Positions 43,301-52,054 of a stretch of DNA of 64,000 bases are shown here, piece by piece. Origin of the DNA: Nannochloropsis salina CCMP1776 (taxonomy: Eukaryota; Sar; Eustigmatophyceae; Eustigmatales; Monodopsidaceae). The translations under genes were made by a program, and so were the position numbers. How positions within the stretch are numbered: the first letter of the stretch is position 1; each line of letters opens with the position of its first letter. The notes beneath the pieces are model-generated. The model was given only the letters and a program-made list of their open reading frames with translations. It searched no databases and was not told where the DNA came from. Location: assembly GCA_004565275.1 (NCBI GenBank), contig SDOX01000183.1, positions 370,192 through 434,191 of the forward strand, written 5' to 3'.

Positions 43301-45853
43301 GGTCCATGTCATGCTCTTTCCTTCTTCGTCTCCTTCGCGGCGACGAGCCTCCTCCTGCTCCACTAGAAGCGTCACCTGCCGAACCCTCCGTGCCAGTTCC
43401 AACTGTCTCCCGTACAACGTCCGAGTCCGCCTTTCCAGGTCGCCCACTTCCCCTTCAAACAATCGGATGCGATCCAACAACTCGATTGCCCAGTGCTTCA
43501 GCCCACGCACCGCCTCTCGTCGCGCTAGGGCTTGTGTGGGGTGCTTGATAGCGGCCAGCTTGCCTGCTACTTCTTCATCTCCTGCGTGCTGTCGATGCTC
43601 GACGAGCTCCAGCAATTCTGCCAAAAACTGCTCCGGACTACCTGCTGCGGCTGCAGAATTCGACGCGATTGACGGAGGAGCCGCTATTGTGCGAGCTACA
43701 GACGGCATAAGTTCTGTCAGGGCGGGCAAAGACGCGGGAATTTTTGCCAATTGCTGCCTGGCTAGCTCGGTGTCTTGATCATCTTTCACTTTATCGGCTG
43801 CCAAGGATTCTCTTTCTTCCCGCTCCATTTCACCATCAGCCTTCTCCCATTCCACCGATCCTCCACTCTCACCCTCTGAACCGGAATCAGTAGGCAGTGG
43901 CACCTGCATTGAGGCCGCAGCCGAGGAGGAAGAATGTCCAGCGGCACCAGCAGGTGTCTGATTCGACGGGTCACGCGGCATGCTTGGCCTAGAGGGCGCA
44001 TCCGAGATTAACGAGGTACCTGCTCGCGTGGGCAAGAGAATTGGAGGAGGTGGCTGTGCTTGAAAGGAAAAAGGAGGGTTGTGCGGTTTATTACCACCTG
44101 TGACAGGCGCTGTTTCGGAAGAAAACTTGAAGGCAGTCTCCTTGCCGCAGGCGCTTACTCCGGGAAAAACCCCAGTGACACCGCCCTCCTTGGCACTCGG
44201 ACGAAGGCCTCCGGTTGCAGATGTGAAAGCAAAGCTTGAGCTCGCAGGTGTGGGTTGCGCTGATGTGAACGAATTTGCCGAGAAAGGTTTGGATGGCGCG
44301 AAGGAGAGCTTCGGAAAAGCCACGTTACTGGCGAGGGCAGACGGCGTCGGTCCGGGCGCGGCGGATGCACCTAAAAAAAACTTCGGCGCGGCGATGGTCG
44401 GCATGGGACGAGCCGGTGCCGGCACAAGCGCAGGTGCGTCCACCATCAATTTTTGCTCTGCCCTTCCGTCCCCACCGTCCTGCAGAGCGAAGAAAAAGGC
44501 GTAGCCACCCACGCCGGCCGCAACCAGCAATGGTCGATATTGCTCAGGAGCGTGCACCTTTGCACCAAGCCCAGTCTTTCCGGTCAGGACGGCTAATCCA
44601 CACACCCTTTGCTTGCTCGGCACGACATCTGCAGCCTCGCCGTCCCCGAGAACTAACGGCAACCCCTCCTCCGTTGCTGCGGGCTCCAACGGCCGCGTAC
44701 GCCGCTGACCAGTCTTCTTGCTGGGGTCCTCTTCCAAAGGTTTTGTTAGGTCCGCCGTTTGCACATATGTATCTAAAGACGTTGCAACAAACAAATAACG
44801 CACAGATGAACCGTCATTACCGGCGTCAGCCGGGCTGGCCATCAGCGCTGCGAAGAAGCGTGACTCCATCGTGGGCACCTGCATGGGGGCAAGCCCCGAT
44901 GGACTGAATCCTCGGCTAGGCGCCGAGCTCACGGCTAGCAGCCCTATATCTCCGCGCCGGTTCAGTCCCACCAGGACGTCGGGATGCAGCCAGGCCAGGT
45001 GGACCAGGTTGTGGCGGTCGGCCCGAAACTCGGGGTCCTCCTCGTCGATAGACTCCGGGTCCTCCCAGTGCCGGACACCAGTGGCGAGCACCGACAGTAC
45101 GTCCCCAGATAATGCCTGCTGCAGCGTCAAGCTGCCCTCGGAGACGAAATAAGGGTCAAAGAGGCTCTCCACGCTCCCCTCCGAGACCTGACCGAAGCAC
45201 GAGACCACCATGACCTCATCGTCATTCGGGCTCCAGTCTGCCGCCGCCAGCGTTTCATCGAGATCACGGTCGTGCCTCGCGGAAAATGTGCCGTCGTTGC
45301 TGTCCCCACACAAGACCGTGAGGGAGCGTCCTCCTCCTAGAAGGAGTCGATGTCGGCCCGTGCGGCTCCACCGCAGTACCCGCAGCGCGTGGCCCACCGT
45401 GACCGAGGCCCGCGGTCGCCTGTCTTGCCCCCGCAGGTCTTCCACGTGGTAAATATCCACGTCGGTCGAGCTTTGAGATTCTTGACCGGGCGCGTAGGCC
45501 ACCGCCACGTATTGGCCGTCGTGTGAGCTTGCCAGCAGGACGACTTCTCGAGACAGGGACAGGCTGTAGGGCTGGTTGCAAAGCCCGCTCTTAGCTGCAG
45601 AGATGTCCGCACCTAGCCCCTCGTTCGGTACAAACACCAACCGCCACGAAACTGTCTCGTTTGCCACACTGCTCAGTGTGGCAATGAAGAGACCTGAGGG
45701 GCCCGCTGCACAGAGCCACTCTCCGTCTTCTAAGCCCTGTCCGTCCAGCTGCGGCTCTTCCCCCCTCGCCTCCTCCTCCTCCGCCTTCGCATACGGTGAC
45801 GAACTGACTTGGAGAGCTTGTATGGCATGTGCCTGCCATGAAATAGAGCACAT
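40376..45853 (-). CDS. NUP214: Nup214/Nup159-like FG nucleoporin (1825 aa)
   Basis: Single-exon frame from ATG 45853. The N-terminal ~450 residues read as a beta-propeller, with repeated hydrophobic strands such as LLASSHDGQYVAVAYAP and VHLAWLHPDVLVGLNRRGDI. In Nup214/Nup159 this region docks the DEAD-box mRNA export helicase. A charged coiled-coil section follows (~740-1110). The C-terminal third is FG-rich with GFSFGS, GGFGFSQPQ, FGTSSP and GFGSV type repeats and poly-Gln tracts. A short structured island (PVERLRMFYEKYQPKNVSKA, about residue 1590) resembles the conserved C-terminal motif of plant Nup214-type proteins. The assignment rests on domain order rather than strong motif identity. 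Expected location is the cytoplasmic face of the nuclear pore. Confidence 0.8.
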   Translation of the reverse strand: MCSISWQAHAIQALQVSSSPYAKAEEEEARGEEPQLDGQGLEDGEWLCAAGPSGLFIATLSSVANETVSWRLVFVPNEGLGADISAAKSGLCNQPYSLSLSREVVLLASSHDGQYVAVAYAPGQESQSSTDVDIYHVEDLRGQDRRPRASVTVGHALRVLRWSRTGRHRLLLGGGRSLTVLCGDSNDGTFSARHDRDLDETLAAADWSPNDDEVMVVSCFGQVSEGSVESLFDPYFVSEGSLTLQQALSGDVLSVLATGVRHWEDPESIDEEDPEFRADRHNLVHLAWLHPDVLVGLNRRGDIGLLAVSSAPSRGFSPSGLAPMQVPTMESRFFAALMASPADAGNDGSSVRYLFVATSLDTYVQTADLTKPLEEDPSKKTGQRRTRPLEPAATEEGLPLVLGDGEAADVVPSKQRVCGLAVLTGKTGLGAKVHAPEQYRPLLVAAGVGGYAFFFALQDGGDGRAEQKLMVDAPALVPAPARPMPTIAAPKFFLGASAAPGPTPSALASNVAFPKLSFAPSKPFSANSFTSAQPTPASSSFAFTSATGGLRPSAKEGGVTGVFPGVSACGKETAFKFSSETAPVTGGNKPHNPPFSFQAQPPPPILLPTRAGTSLISDAPSRPSMPRDPSNQTPAGAAGHSSSSAAASMQVPLPTDSGSEGESGGSVEWEKADGEMEREERESLAADKVKDDQDTELARQQLAKIPASLPALTELMPSVARTIAAPPSIASNSAAAAGSPEQFLAELLELVEHRQHAGDEEVAGKLAAIKHPTQALARREAVRGLKHWAIELLDRIRLFEGEVGDLERRTRTLYGRQLELARRVRQVTLLVEQEEARRREGDEEGKSMTWTGRPWEAEFLDAFASVERETLVEDMEGLARAVARMLVRGPHASEGGKKGAVSPSLARSPFQKGYRQGLRDRHGQLGRRASGGRMSDQESGGAMLKDWVGSQAEAQLREDTVRELKAVVQEKDIFWQQLEKDPERGLYLEKARTRRRQLDRWMRAPRNRETSTRYGVEEEEGEEQGKENEEEEEERHFAGSALALRIGGDVGGRRRPLGPPLHAVPSARLGRAPIAREARRVAVVLGRVREELVEEEDVEVRVSDVGVGDAAGLEALRRKRERRLERKAVIKVEVAVASTAASSPPAINSAPLALEPKGLGQGSPLRSGESKSPHAPAGGVSWNRSNLSAAPPTQSLPAQSPSQFSFGAGAKASDVKESLNLLQRAAGPGEKEEARPKVTQATPSAAAGYPPMPTKAPSVFSIPGSANKGPAPATGQALGAINKQPSMISLNKVPASATKSATETMSKRNLVKEGGGGGGTAAFPPMATRAPKPFSQQAKPAALAPSTASPATTVPSAPPPSAAPISFGFSGLKLGGGEKGPDAAPEGSSKTGMKATPSLFGTSSPQASDAKPDLSAASKVLASTSAQPSTSGFSFGSNAPQAPAAAPSPALAPAPAAGLFSTPIKSTGTPGGSFFDAQTQGNTSSAVSATSGAPGLSTPKTSSPAPSSFGGGGFKSTASVAGGFGFSQPQQRPQQQQLTPSTPVGGGFGSVLPSTMGGGGNVGLQGGFGGPSASNTGANAGPVERLRMFYEKYQPKNVSKAAELYEKHKDKVWDGVFKKYNVPEADRRQYYPEYLQQPLASFQQQPQQHASPLTTTTTAQFGRAGSGLGMSGFTSPLANGLSQPQQQQQQQAHSQASGQTSGFATFANRGVGGFGSVSTTGTGFGPPGGTGFGMQPRPTLFGQSPSPQQQQTSSFGSPPGAGSFGQGGGGGGAFGQGMGAPSVGGTFGQGVGTPSGFGFGGQQQSQQQQQSQQQHAFGSTSWTQR

Positions 45854-46475
45854 GGTCTCTCGCTGTTTCGTTTATGTGATGGGGTATAGTGTTCCTAAGG
45901 CGCGTCACTTAAAAAAAAATGAAGACAAAGCTTCCAGGAGCCATCGACTTGGACTCTGATTGCAGATGTTCAAGAATTTTCACAGGTAGATTGGACTCTT
46001 CTTCTTGCCCTCGTCCACCCGATCAAGCTGGAGTGCATAAAGAGATGGCCCCAGGCGCCGGCCTCGTCTCCCCTTTCCATCGCCGCCAGCCCGACCTTCC
46101 CCCGTCCGCGCATGTCCCACGGGCCCGGACAAACCCCACTGCAGTGCGTCTATGCATCCCTCTGGATGGTGCGTGATGGTAGAGTTCGCCCAAGAAGATG
46201 TGTGTCTTACTCGCGGGACAAATGAAACCTTTTATGGTGCTCCTCCCACTGCATCCGTCTCCACGCGTCCGTATCGTCCTTCTTTTCCCTTCCTCTAACC
46301 ACCACAGGGGGTCCAGGGGAGAAATTGGAAATTGTGCCTTCCGACGTCATGCATGCACACGGCTCAATTTTCGAGCATCCTGCTCACAAAGAATTCAAAT
46401 TGGTCTGAATCAACCAGGACTTCCGCAATCTAGGGAAGGAAGGGCGTCGTACGCCCCCGTGCCCGTAAAGGGAAT
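45854..46475. promoter_or_regulatory. Divergent promoter region
   Basis: 622 bases between the nucleoporin and the PAN/glycosidase-like gene. No supported motif; an A9 tract lies at 45911-45919. Confidence 0.5.
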
Positions 46476-48170
46476 ATGCACCGACCCTTGGAAGTGGAGA
46501 CTCGGACAAATTACCACCACAGGCCATTAGAGAGGATTGGAGGCGGTGCGGACATGGTGAGCGGCGAAGGGTTATGTGCGCTTGCTCGACAGCATGCATC
46601 GAAGCTTATCATTTTGATCGTTGTGACCCTCGTAATAGCAACCCTTTCCACCCAGCACTCGATGAACGGCTCGGATGAGGGCAACTTTGCAGGCGCACTG
46701 GACCCTGGAAATGGGGGCAGCGATGCTGAGTCAATTGAAGCAATGAGTGAATGCCTGGAAAACATCGACTTCGAGGATTTTGGCTCCTTTTTTGGAGGCG
46801 TGTCACGCCGGGATTGTGCAGCTTTCTGTACCGCCATGCCCAACTGCAGGGTCTGGCAGCATGTGGCCACGTCAGGAGGAAGCTGTAATACCCGATATAG
46901 TAACCACACGGGCTTTGTATCAATGCATGCAGGTGTGGAATCCTGCGTACAGCTGTCTCACAAGCCGCCCGACATGACCAAATTTCTTGGAGTCGCGCAC
47001 TGGCAGGGCTGCTACTTTAAAAGCGCGAAGCCATTTCTCCTAGACGGAGCGGAGGAGGCGAAGCGCCTTGGCGCTAGGATCCTGAAAGTTGCATTCAATT
47101 TCCATGAGCCTTGGAATGACTACCCCTGGAACTCTCCGGACTGGCCTCAGGAAGCATGGCGCACGTGGACCCCTCCCCCGGAGGACATAGCCAAGCACCC
47201 GTATTGGAAGTCGCTCTTTCAGATGGACTTCGACACTTTCGTCCTTATTGTCTACTCCAACGTAGCGCGGAGCTCTCCGGATCCCGAAGATTGGAAGTCG
47301 TGGCTAGACCCCTGGTACTGGGTCTTCAAGGAGCCCACCGCGGAGCAGCTGCGCGACGAGACCGCCCAGTTCTACGCACTGACCGAGCACTTGCTCACCC
47401 ACTACCCGGGCAAAACTTTTGTGCTCCAGATGTGGGAAGGAGATTGGACGCTGCGGCAGGACCTGCCGGTGGATCAGCGGTTCAATGTGAGCGCCTCGGT
47501 GCCCAGGGCGCTAGCGGACCGGATGGTTAAGTGGTTGGCGGCGAGGCAGCTGGGGGTCACCAAAGCCCGCCGCGCTGTCGGCAGCAAGGCCGGCACAGCC
47601 AAGGTCTTCCACGCCGCGGAGGTTAATCTGGTTTGGGCCTCTGCGCAGGAGTTTACCCAAAAGGGCCACGGTGGGAGCCGTCAGGATATGGTGACTGCAG
47701 TCCTCCCACGGGTGGCTCTCGACATGATCTCGTATTCAGCGTACGACTCGACTCTTATTCCAGAAGCCTCCACCGGGGCCTTTTTTGAGTCCATCCGATT
47801 TATTCAGCGCATGCACAGGCGCACCCCTGAGGCTCCAGAGAAGTGCGTGTATGTTGGCGAGTTCGGCGTGAACACCATGAGCACGGACTGGGATGACTCC
47901 ATGGAGAAGATCAAGAATGCAGTCAACGTGGGGGCAGCCGCAGGTCTTTCCTTTATAGTCTACTGGCAAATGTATGACAACGCACTGAATCCCAAAGGAA
48001 AGGAGCATTTTGGAGTTGACCTTTGCGATTCGCGCATGGTTGCAAAAGGCCCTGTTTATGATCAACAATATCTCGAAGGCTTTTTCCTACAGCACCCAGA
48101 CATGGAGTATTTGCGGCCGCCCGCCTCCTACTGGACAAAGATGCTCCAGGGAAAACTGGACGAGACGTAG
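46476..48170 (+). CDS. Membrane-anchored PAN/apple-like plus glycosidase-like protein
   Basis: 564 residues from ATG 46476 (an in-frame ATG at 46554 is an alternative). One hydrophobic helix near residues 43-60 (KLIILIVVTLVIATLST) makes it a type II membrane or signal-anchor protein. A Cys-rich segment (~112-155; RRDCAAFCTAMPNCRVW, then SCNTRYSNHTG) looks like a PAN/apple fold. From ~165 a TIM-barrel-like domain follows, rich in Trp. E321 in LQMWEGDW and E462 in VGEFGVN sit at strand ends, 141 residues apart, as a retaining glycosidase acid/base and nucleophile pair would. The family cannot be named with confidence. It may act on cell-surface or wall glycans. Single exon. Confidence 0.65.
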   Translation: MHRPLEVETRTNYHHRPLERIGGGADMVSGEGLCALARQHASKLIILIVVTLVIATLSTQHSMNGSDEGNFAGALDPGNGGSDAESIEAMSECLENIDFEDFGSFFGGVSRRDCAAFCTAMPNCRVWQHVATSGGSCNTRYSNHTGFVSMHAGVESCVQLSHKPPDMTKFLGVAHWQGCYFKSAKPFLLDGAEEAKRLGARILKVAFNFHEPWNDYPWNSPDWPQEAWRTWTPPPEDIAKHPYWKSLFQMDFDTFVLIVYSNVARSSPDPEDWKSWLDPWYWVFKEPTAEQLRDETAQFYALTEHLLTHYPGKTFVLQMWEGDWTLRQDLPVDQRFNVSASVPRALADRMVKWLAARQLGVTKARRAVGSKAGTAKVFHAAEVNLVWASAQEFTQKGHGGSRQDMVTAVLPRVALDMISYSAYDSTLIPEASTGAFFESIRFIQRMHRRTPEAPEKCVYVGEFGVNTMSTDWDDSMEKIKNAVNVGAAAGLSFIVYWQMYDNALNPKGKEHFGVDLCDSRMVAKGPVYDQQYLEGFFLQHPDMEYLRPPASYWTKMLQGKLDET

Positions 48171-48987
48171 CAATAAAAAAAGTGCGGTGTAAATAGCGTT
48201 GATAACACAAAACAAGCATGGACATTTCTGAAGAGCCAGCATAAAGAACGCTTCAAACCTTTCTACCACTAATTGCGAGGCAGCCATTGTAATATTATGT
48301 CAAGTATACCTGTCATCGCTATGTTAGGTCTGCGAGGGATTGCATTCCTCTTTATCTCACTCTTAATGTACTGTTGCTTTAACATGTCCCGTGATAAAGC
48401 AGATTCACACTGCCTTTTTGCGTCACTCGGCGGTGTGGATGCTCTTGGCACGACATTCGCCAGGAGCCGAATCAATGATTAGCTCAGGTGCAAGGGTAAT
48501 AACTAAAAGTAGCGCCAAGGAAACTGTTTTGTGCTCACACGTACTCCCGAAAATGTTTCACACGACCTGGACTGCTGGCCTCGCCAGAGAAGATCGGATC
48601 GGATCGGATCGGAACGGATCGGAACGGATCGGATCGCATGTTTCTGCTCGGCAGTGGCGCCGCGTCGGACGCTCCAGCCTCCCCCCAGCCTGAGCTCGTG
48701 CGTGCATACGCAGAATATCTTAGTCGTGCTTCTTTTGGGATGGTTATGCAAGAATTACGACCGCAGTTCGGAGCAGTTCGTTTGTCGTTTGAGAGAGAAG
48801 CATGGATCCACTTCACGTATCGTCAACGTCTTCCGTTTTTCTTTTGTAACGATTACAAAGCACATCTTGCATCCATCCGTTTGTCAAGATACCATGAAGC
48901 AACAGATTCATACCAGCCACTAATTAGACCTTTTTTTGGCACTTTTAGCAACAAACAACCAACAACTCCCACTTCGACCAAGCAACT
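48171..48987. promoter_or_regulatory. MetE promoter region with pentanucleotide repeat
   Basis: 817 bases between the glycosidase-like gene and methionine synthase on the same strand. It contains the GATCG repeat listed separately. The 90 bases before the MetE ATG are A/C-rich, as 5'UTRs often are. No gene was recognised. Confidence 0.55.
48592..48636. repeat. (GATCG)n pentanucleotide tandem repeat
   Basis: Nine contiguous 5-base units: GATCG x4, GAACG, GATCG, GAACG, GATCG x2. The two GAACG variants are the only differences. It lies ~350 bases upstream of the methionine synthase start. Confidence 0.9.
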
Positions 48988-51436
48988 ATGTCGGCAGATA
49001 ATGTCAAGACTTCTACCATTGGCTATCCTCGCATCGGTCCGAAACGAGAGATGAAGAAAGCCCTTGAGGAGTACTGGGCAGGAAAGTCGAGCAAAGAGGC
49101 TCTGACAGCTGTGGCCAAACAAGTCGAAGAAGCTGCTTGGAAGACGCAAGCGGACTCTGGCATCAATATGGTGGCCCTTGACGGGACTTGCTACGATCAG
49201 ATGCTGGATCACTGCACCTACCTGGGCCTTCTACCCGCGCGTTTCCAGGAACTCTCAGGCCTCGACGCGTACTTCGCAGCCGCTCGCGGACATCCCCCCA
49301 ACATCACCGCGTTGGATATGTCCAAGTTGATGGACTCCAATTATCATTATCTGGTCCCCGAGCTGACAGCAACTTCCACCCCCAAGCCGAACTGGGCGCC
49401 TTTCTTGGAGGCCGTCCGCCGTGGCCAGGCGACCGTGGGGGTGGAGAAAGCCGTTCCCATGCTGATTGGACCCATTACCTTCACCGTTTTGTCTCGTGGC
49501 GATTTCGACCGGAGTGTCATGATCCAGCGCCTGGGACCAGCCTATCAAACGGTCCTGAATGAGTTAGCGAAGCTCGGGGTCCCCGAGGTCCAGATTCATG
49601 AGCCTGTGCTCGCATTAAGCGCAGCTAATCAGTACCAGGCCGACGCTGAAACGGTTTATCAATCTCTGGCTGGCACTGTTCCTCTTCACCTTGTTGTACC
49701 GTACGACGACGTGGCCGCTGACGTGTACCCGTGGCTCGTGAAGCTGCCCGTGCAGGCCATTGGGTTGGATTTCTGTGGGGTGCCCGGGGCCCCGCACGGG
49801 AACTCCACGTGCCAGCTAATCGCCAAGTACGGTTTTCCTTCGGATAAGCGTCTGGGGGTGGGGATCATTGACGGTCGTAGCCCGTGGGCGGACAACGGCA
49901 CCGCCATCAAAGTCGTGGCGGCCTTGCGGAAGCATTTGGGTCCTGGGCAGGCGCTCTCGGTTCAGGTAAGAAAGTGGGGATCGAGGTGAGGTCTTATGGG
50001 GTCGCGCTCATCTAATTCAGACTCGCGCCTCTATGATCGGTGTAACAGACAGAGTCCGTTTGCCTGCTGCTTCCGAGCTGACTTTTCTTTTCTCTTATCT
50101 TCCTCGCCCTCCACAGACCTCTGCATCCTTGCAACACGTCCCTTTGGATTTGAACTTGGAGACCGAACTGCCCACTGCGGTCAAAAGCCGTCTGGCGTTT
50201 GCCCAACAGAAGCTGGAGGAAATGGTAGCAGTCAAGGAGGCCGTTACGGGACACGCCGGGGCAGCCAGCGATATCGATTTGAGCACTTACACCGGGGCTC
50301 CCGCAATGGGTCTTACGGCGAAAGCAATTCCCACCGAATTTTTCCAGCGCCCGGCACCTTTCGCTGTACGCCGGCCTCAGCAGCCGCAATTTCATGCCTT
50401 CCCAACCACCACCATAGGGTCGTTTCCTCAGACCCCAACGATTCGCCGGGCGCGATTGCAGTACAAGAAAGGAACCATTTCCGAAGTGGAGTACCGCGAG
50501 CGTATCGCTGCTGAGATCGGCTACTCCATCGGTGCTCAAGAAGCCCTGGGGCTGGACGTCCTGGTACACGGCGAGGCGGAGCGCACGGACATGGTCGAGT
50601 ACTTCGGAATGAAGCTCAACGGCTTCTGCTTCACTCAGCACGCATGGGTCCAGTCGTACGGTTCACGCTACGTGCGCCCGCCCCTGATTGTTGGCGACGT
50701 GTCCCGCCAGGGTCCGATGACGGTGCACGAATTTGAACTGGCCCAGTCGATGACGAGCCGCGCCTTCGTAAAGGGCATGCTCACGGGCCCGACAACCATC
50801 ATCAACTGGTCGTTCCCCCGCAAAGACATCACGCGCTCCGAGCAGGCGTTCCAGATCGGCCTGGCCCTGCGCGAAGAGGTGGCGGATTTGGAGAAGGCGG
50901 GTTGCCGCATTATCCAGGTGGACGACCCCGCCATCCGCGAAGGCCTGCCTCTGAAGACCGACCGGCAGGCCCTCTATCTGGAGTGGTCCGCGGCTGCCTT
51001 CCGCCTCAGCTGTGGCGTGGCGACCCCGGCCTGCCAGATCGTCACGCACCTCTGCTACTCCAACTTCGAAGAAATCATGGCCGCAATCGACGCGTTGGAC
51101 GCGGATGTGCTGACCATCGAGAACTCTCGCTCGGACGACGAGATGGTCCGGGCCCTCTCCGCCTACGGCTACAGCCGTGACTTGGGGCCAGGCGTCTACG
51201 ACGTGCACTCGCCCCTTGTTCCTAGCGTGGAGTCCATGGCAGCTAAGGCGCGCGCATACGTGGCGGCGGGCATCGACATCTCCAAAGTCTGGCTTAACCC
51301 GGACTGTGGACTCAAGACTCGTCGCTGGGAGGAAGTTCTCCCCTCTCTGCGTAACATGGTGGCCGCAGCAAAGCTGGTTCGCGAAGAGATGGGGGGAGGC
51401 AAGGGCAACGCCCGAGGTGTCACCGCCGCCAAGTAA
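48988..51436 (+). CDS. METE: Cobalamin-independent methionine synthase (MetE), two exons
   Basis: 5-methyltetrahydropteroyltriglutamate-homocysteine methyltransferase, the last step of methionine synthesis without vitamin B12. Exons 48988-49965 and 50117-51436; donor GTAAGA and acceptor CCACAG keep phase 0 and join ALSVQ to TSASLQHVPLDL (765 residues, the usual length). The N-terminal barrel starts with IGYPRIGPKREMKKALEEYW. The C-terminal barrel starts at TTTIGSFPQT. The zinc/homocysteine ligands are present: H637 and C639 (THLCYS) and C723 (NPDCGLKTR), with ENSRSDDE between them. There is no obvious targeting peptide, so it is presumably cytosolic. The 151-nt intron falls in the linker between the two barrels. 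Confidence 0.97.
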
Positions 51437-52054
51437 AAGGCTGGGCCTCGTCGTCTGCCTTGCCGAAGTCTTGTTCGATCTTTGCGTTTTGGAGAGAAAG
51501 GGGAGTAGGCGTATGAAGGTGGAATAAGAGCGGCAAGAGGACCAGAAGAGAAGAGCGATTGTTGCGGGGACAATCAAATATGCAGATTTGATGTCCGGAT
51601 CTTTTGCTCGCCTGTTACGTCAAGAAAATTATCTAGTACAAGAAGTATGGGGGCTGCTCGTGATAAAGCCGTCCTTCGGTCTTAGCACGCCCGCAAGGAA
51701 GATTTTGGACGAGAATTAGAGGCATGATATTGAAGCGGGTGTCTCATGTCTTGGACATAGGATATGTTTCTAGGATACGTCGCAGGGGAAAACGGGTAAC
51801 GGGTAGGAGGTTTTTTTAAAATGGCGCTGTGGTTACGATGGCAGTCGAGAAGAGAGCGTTTTCAGCTTACTTTTTGCATCTAACAGTCGTGCTGTGTGAT
51901 TTGCTGGGACTTGTAGCGATAAGTCGTTCAGGCGCGAAGCTCATAGAGGCAGCAAGTCCGAGGCTACGCATTAGGAAAGACAAGTTAGGCCAGTTTTCTG
52001 TTTCGAAATCCACGTACCCTAACCCTTACAGAGAGGAATAATATTCCTGAATCG
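51437..52054. other. Convergent intergenic region
   Basis: 618 bases between the stops of MetE and the NEPRO-like gene. It includes a short telomere-like string near 52016 that is too short to matter. No gene was seen. Confidence 0.6.

Noticed and set aside
52014-52032. Telomere-like CCCTAACCCTTA string
   Set aside because: Fewer than two full repeat units, in the middle of ordinary genes; expected by chance.
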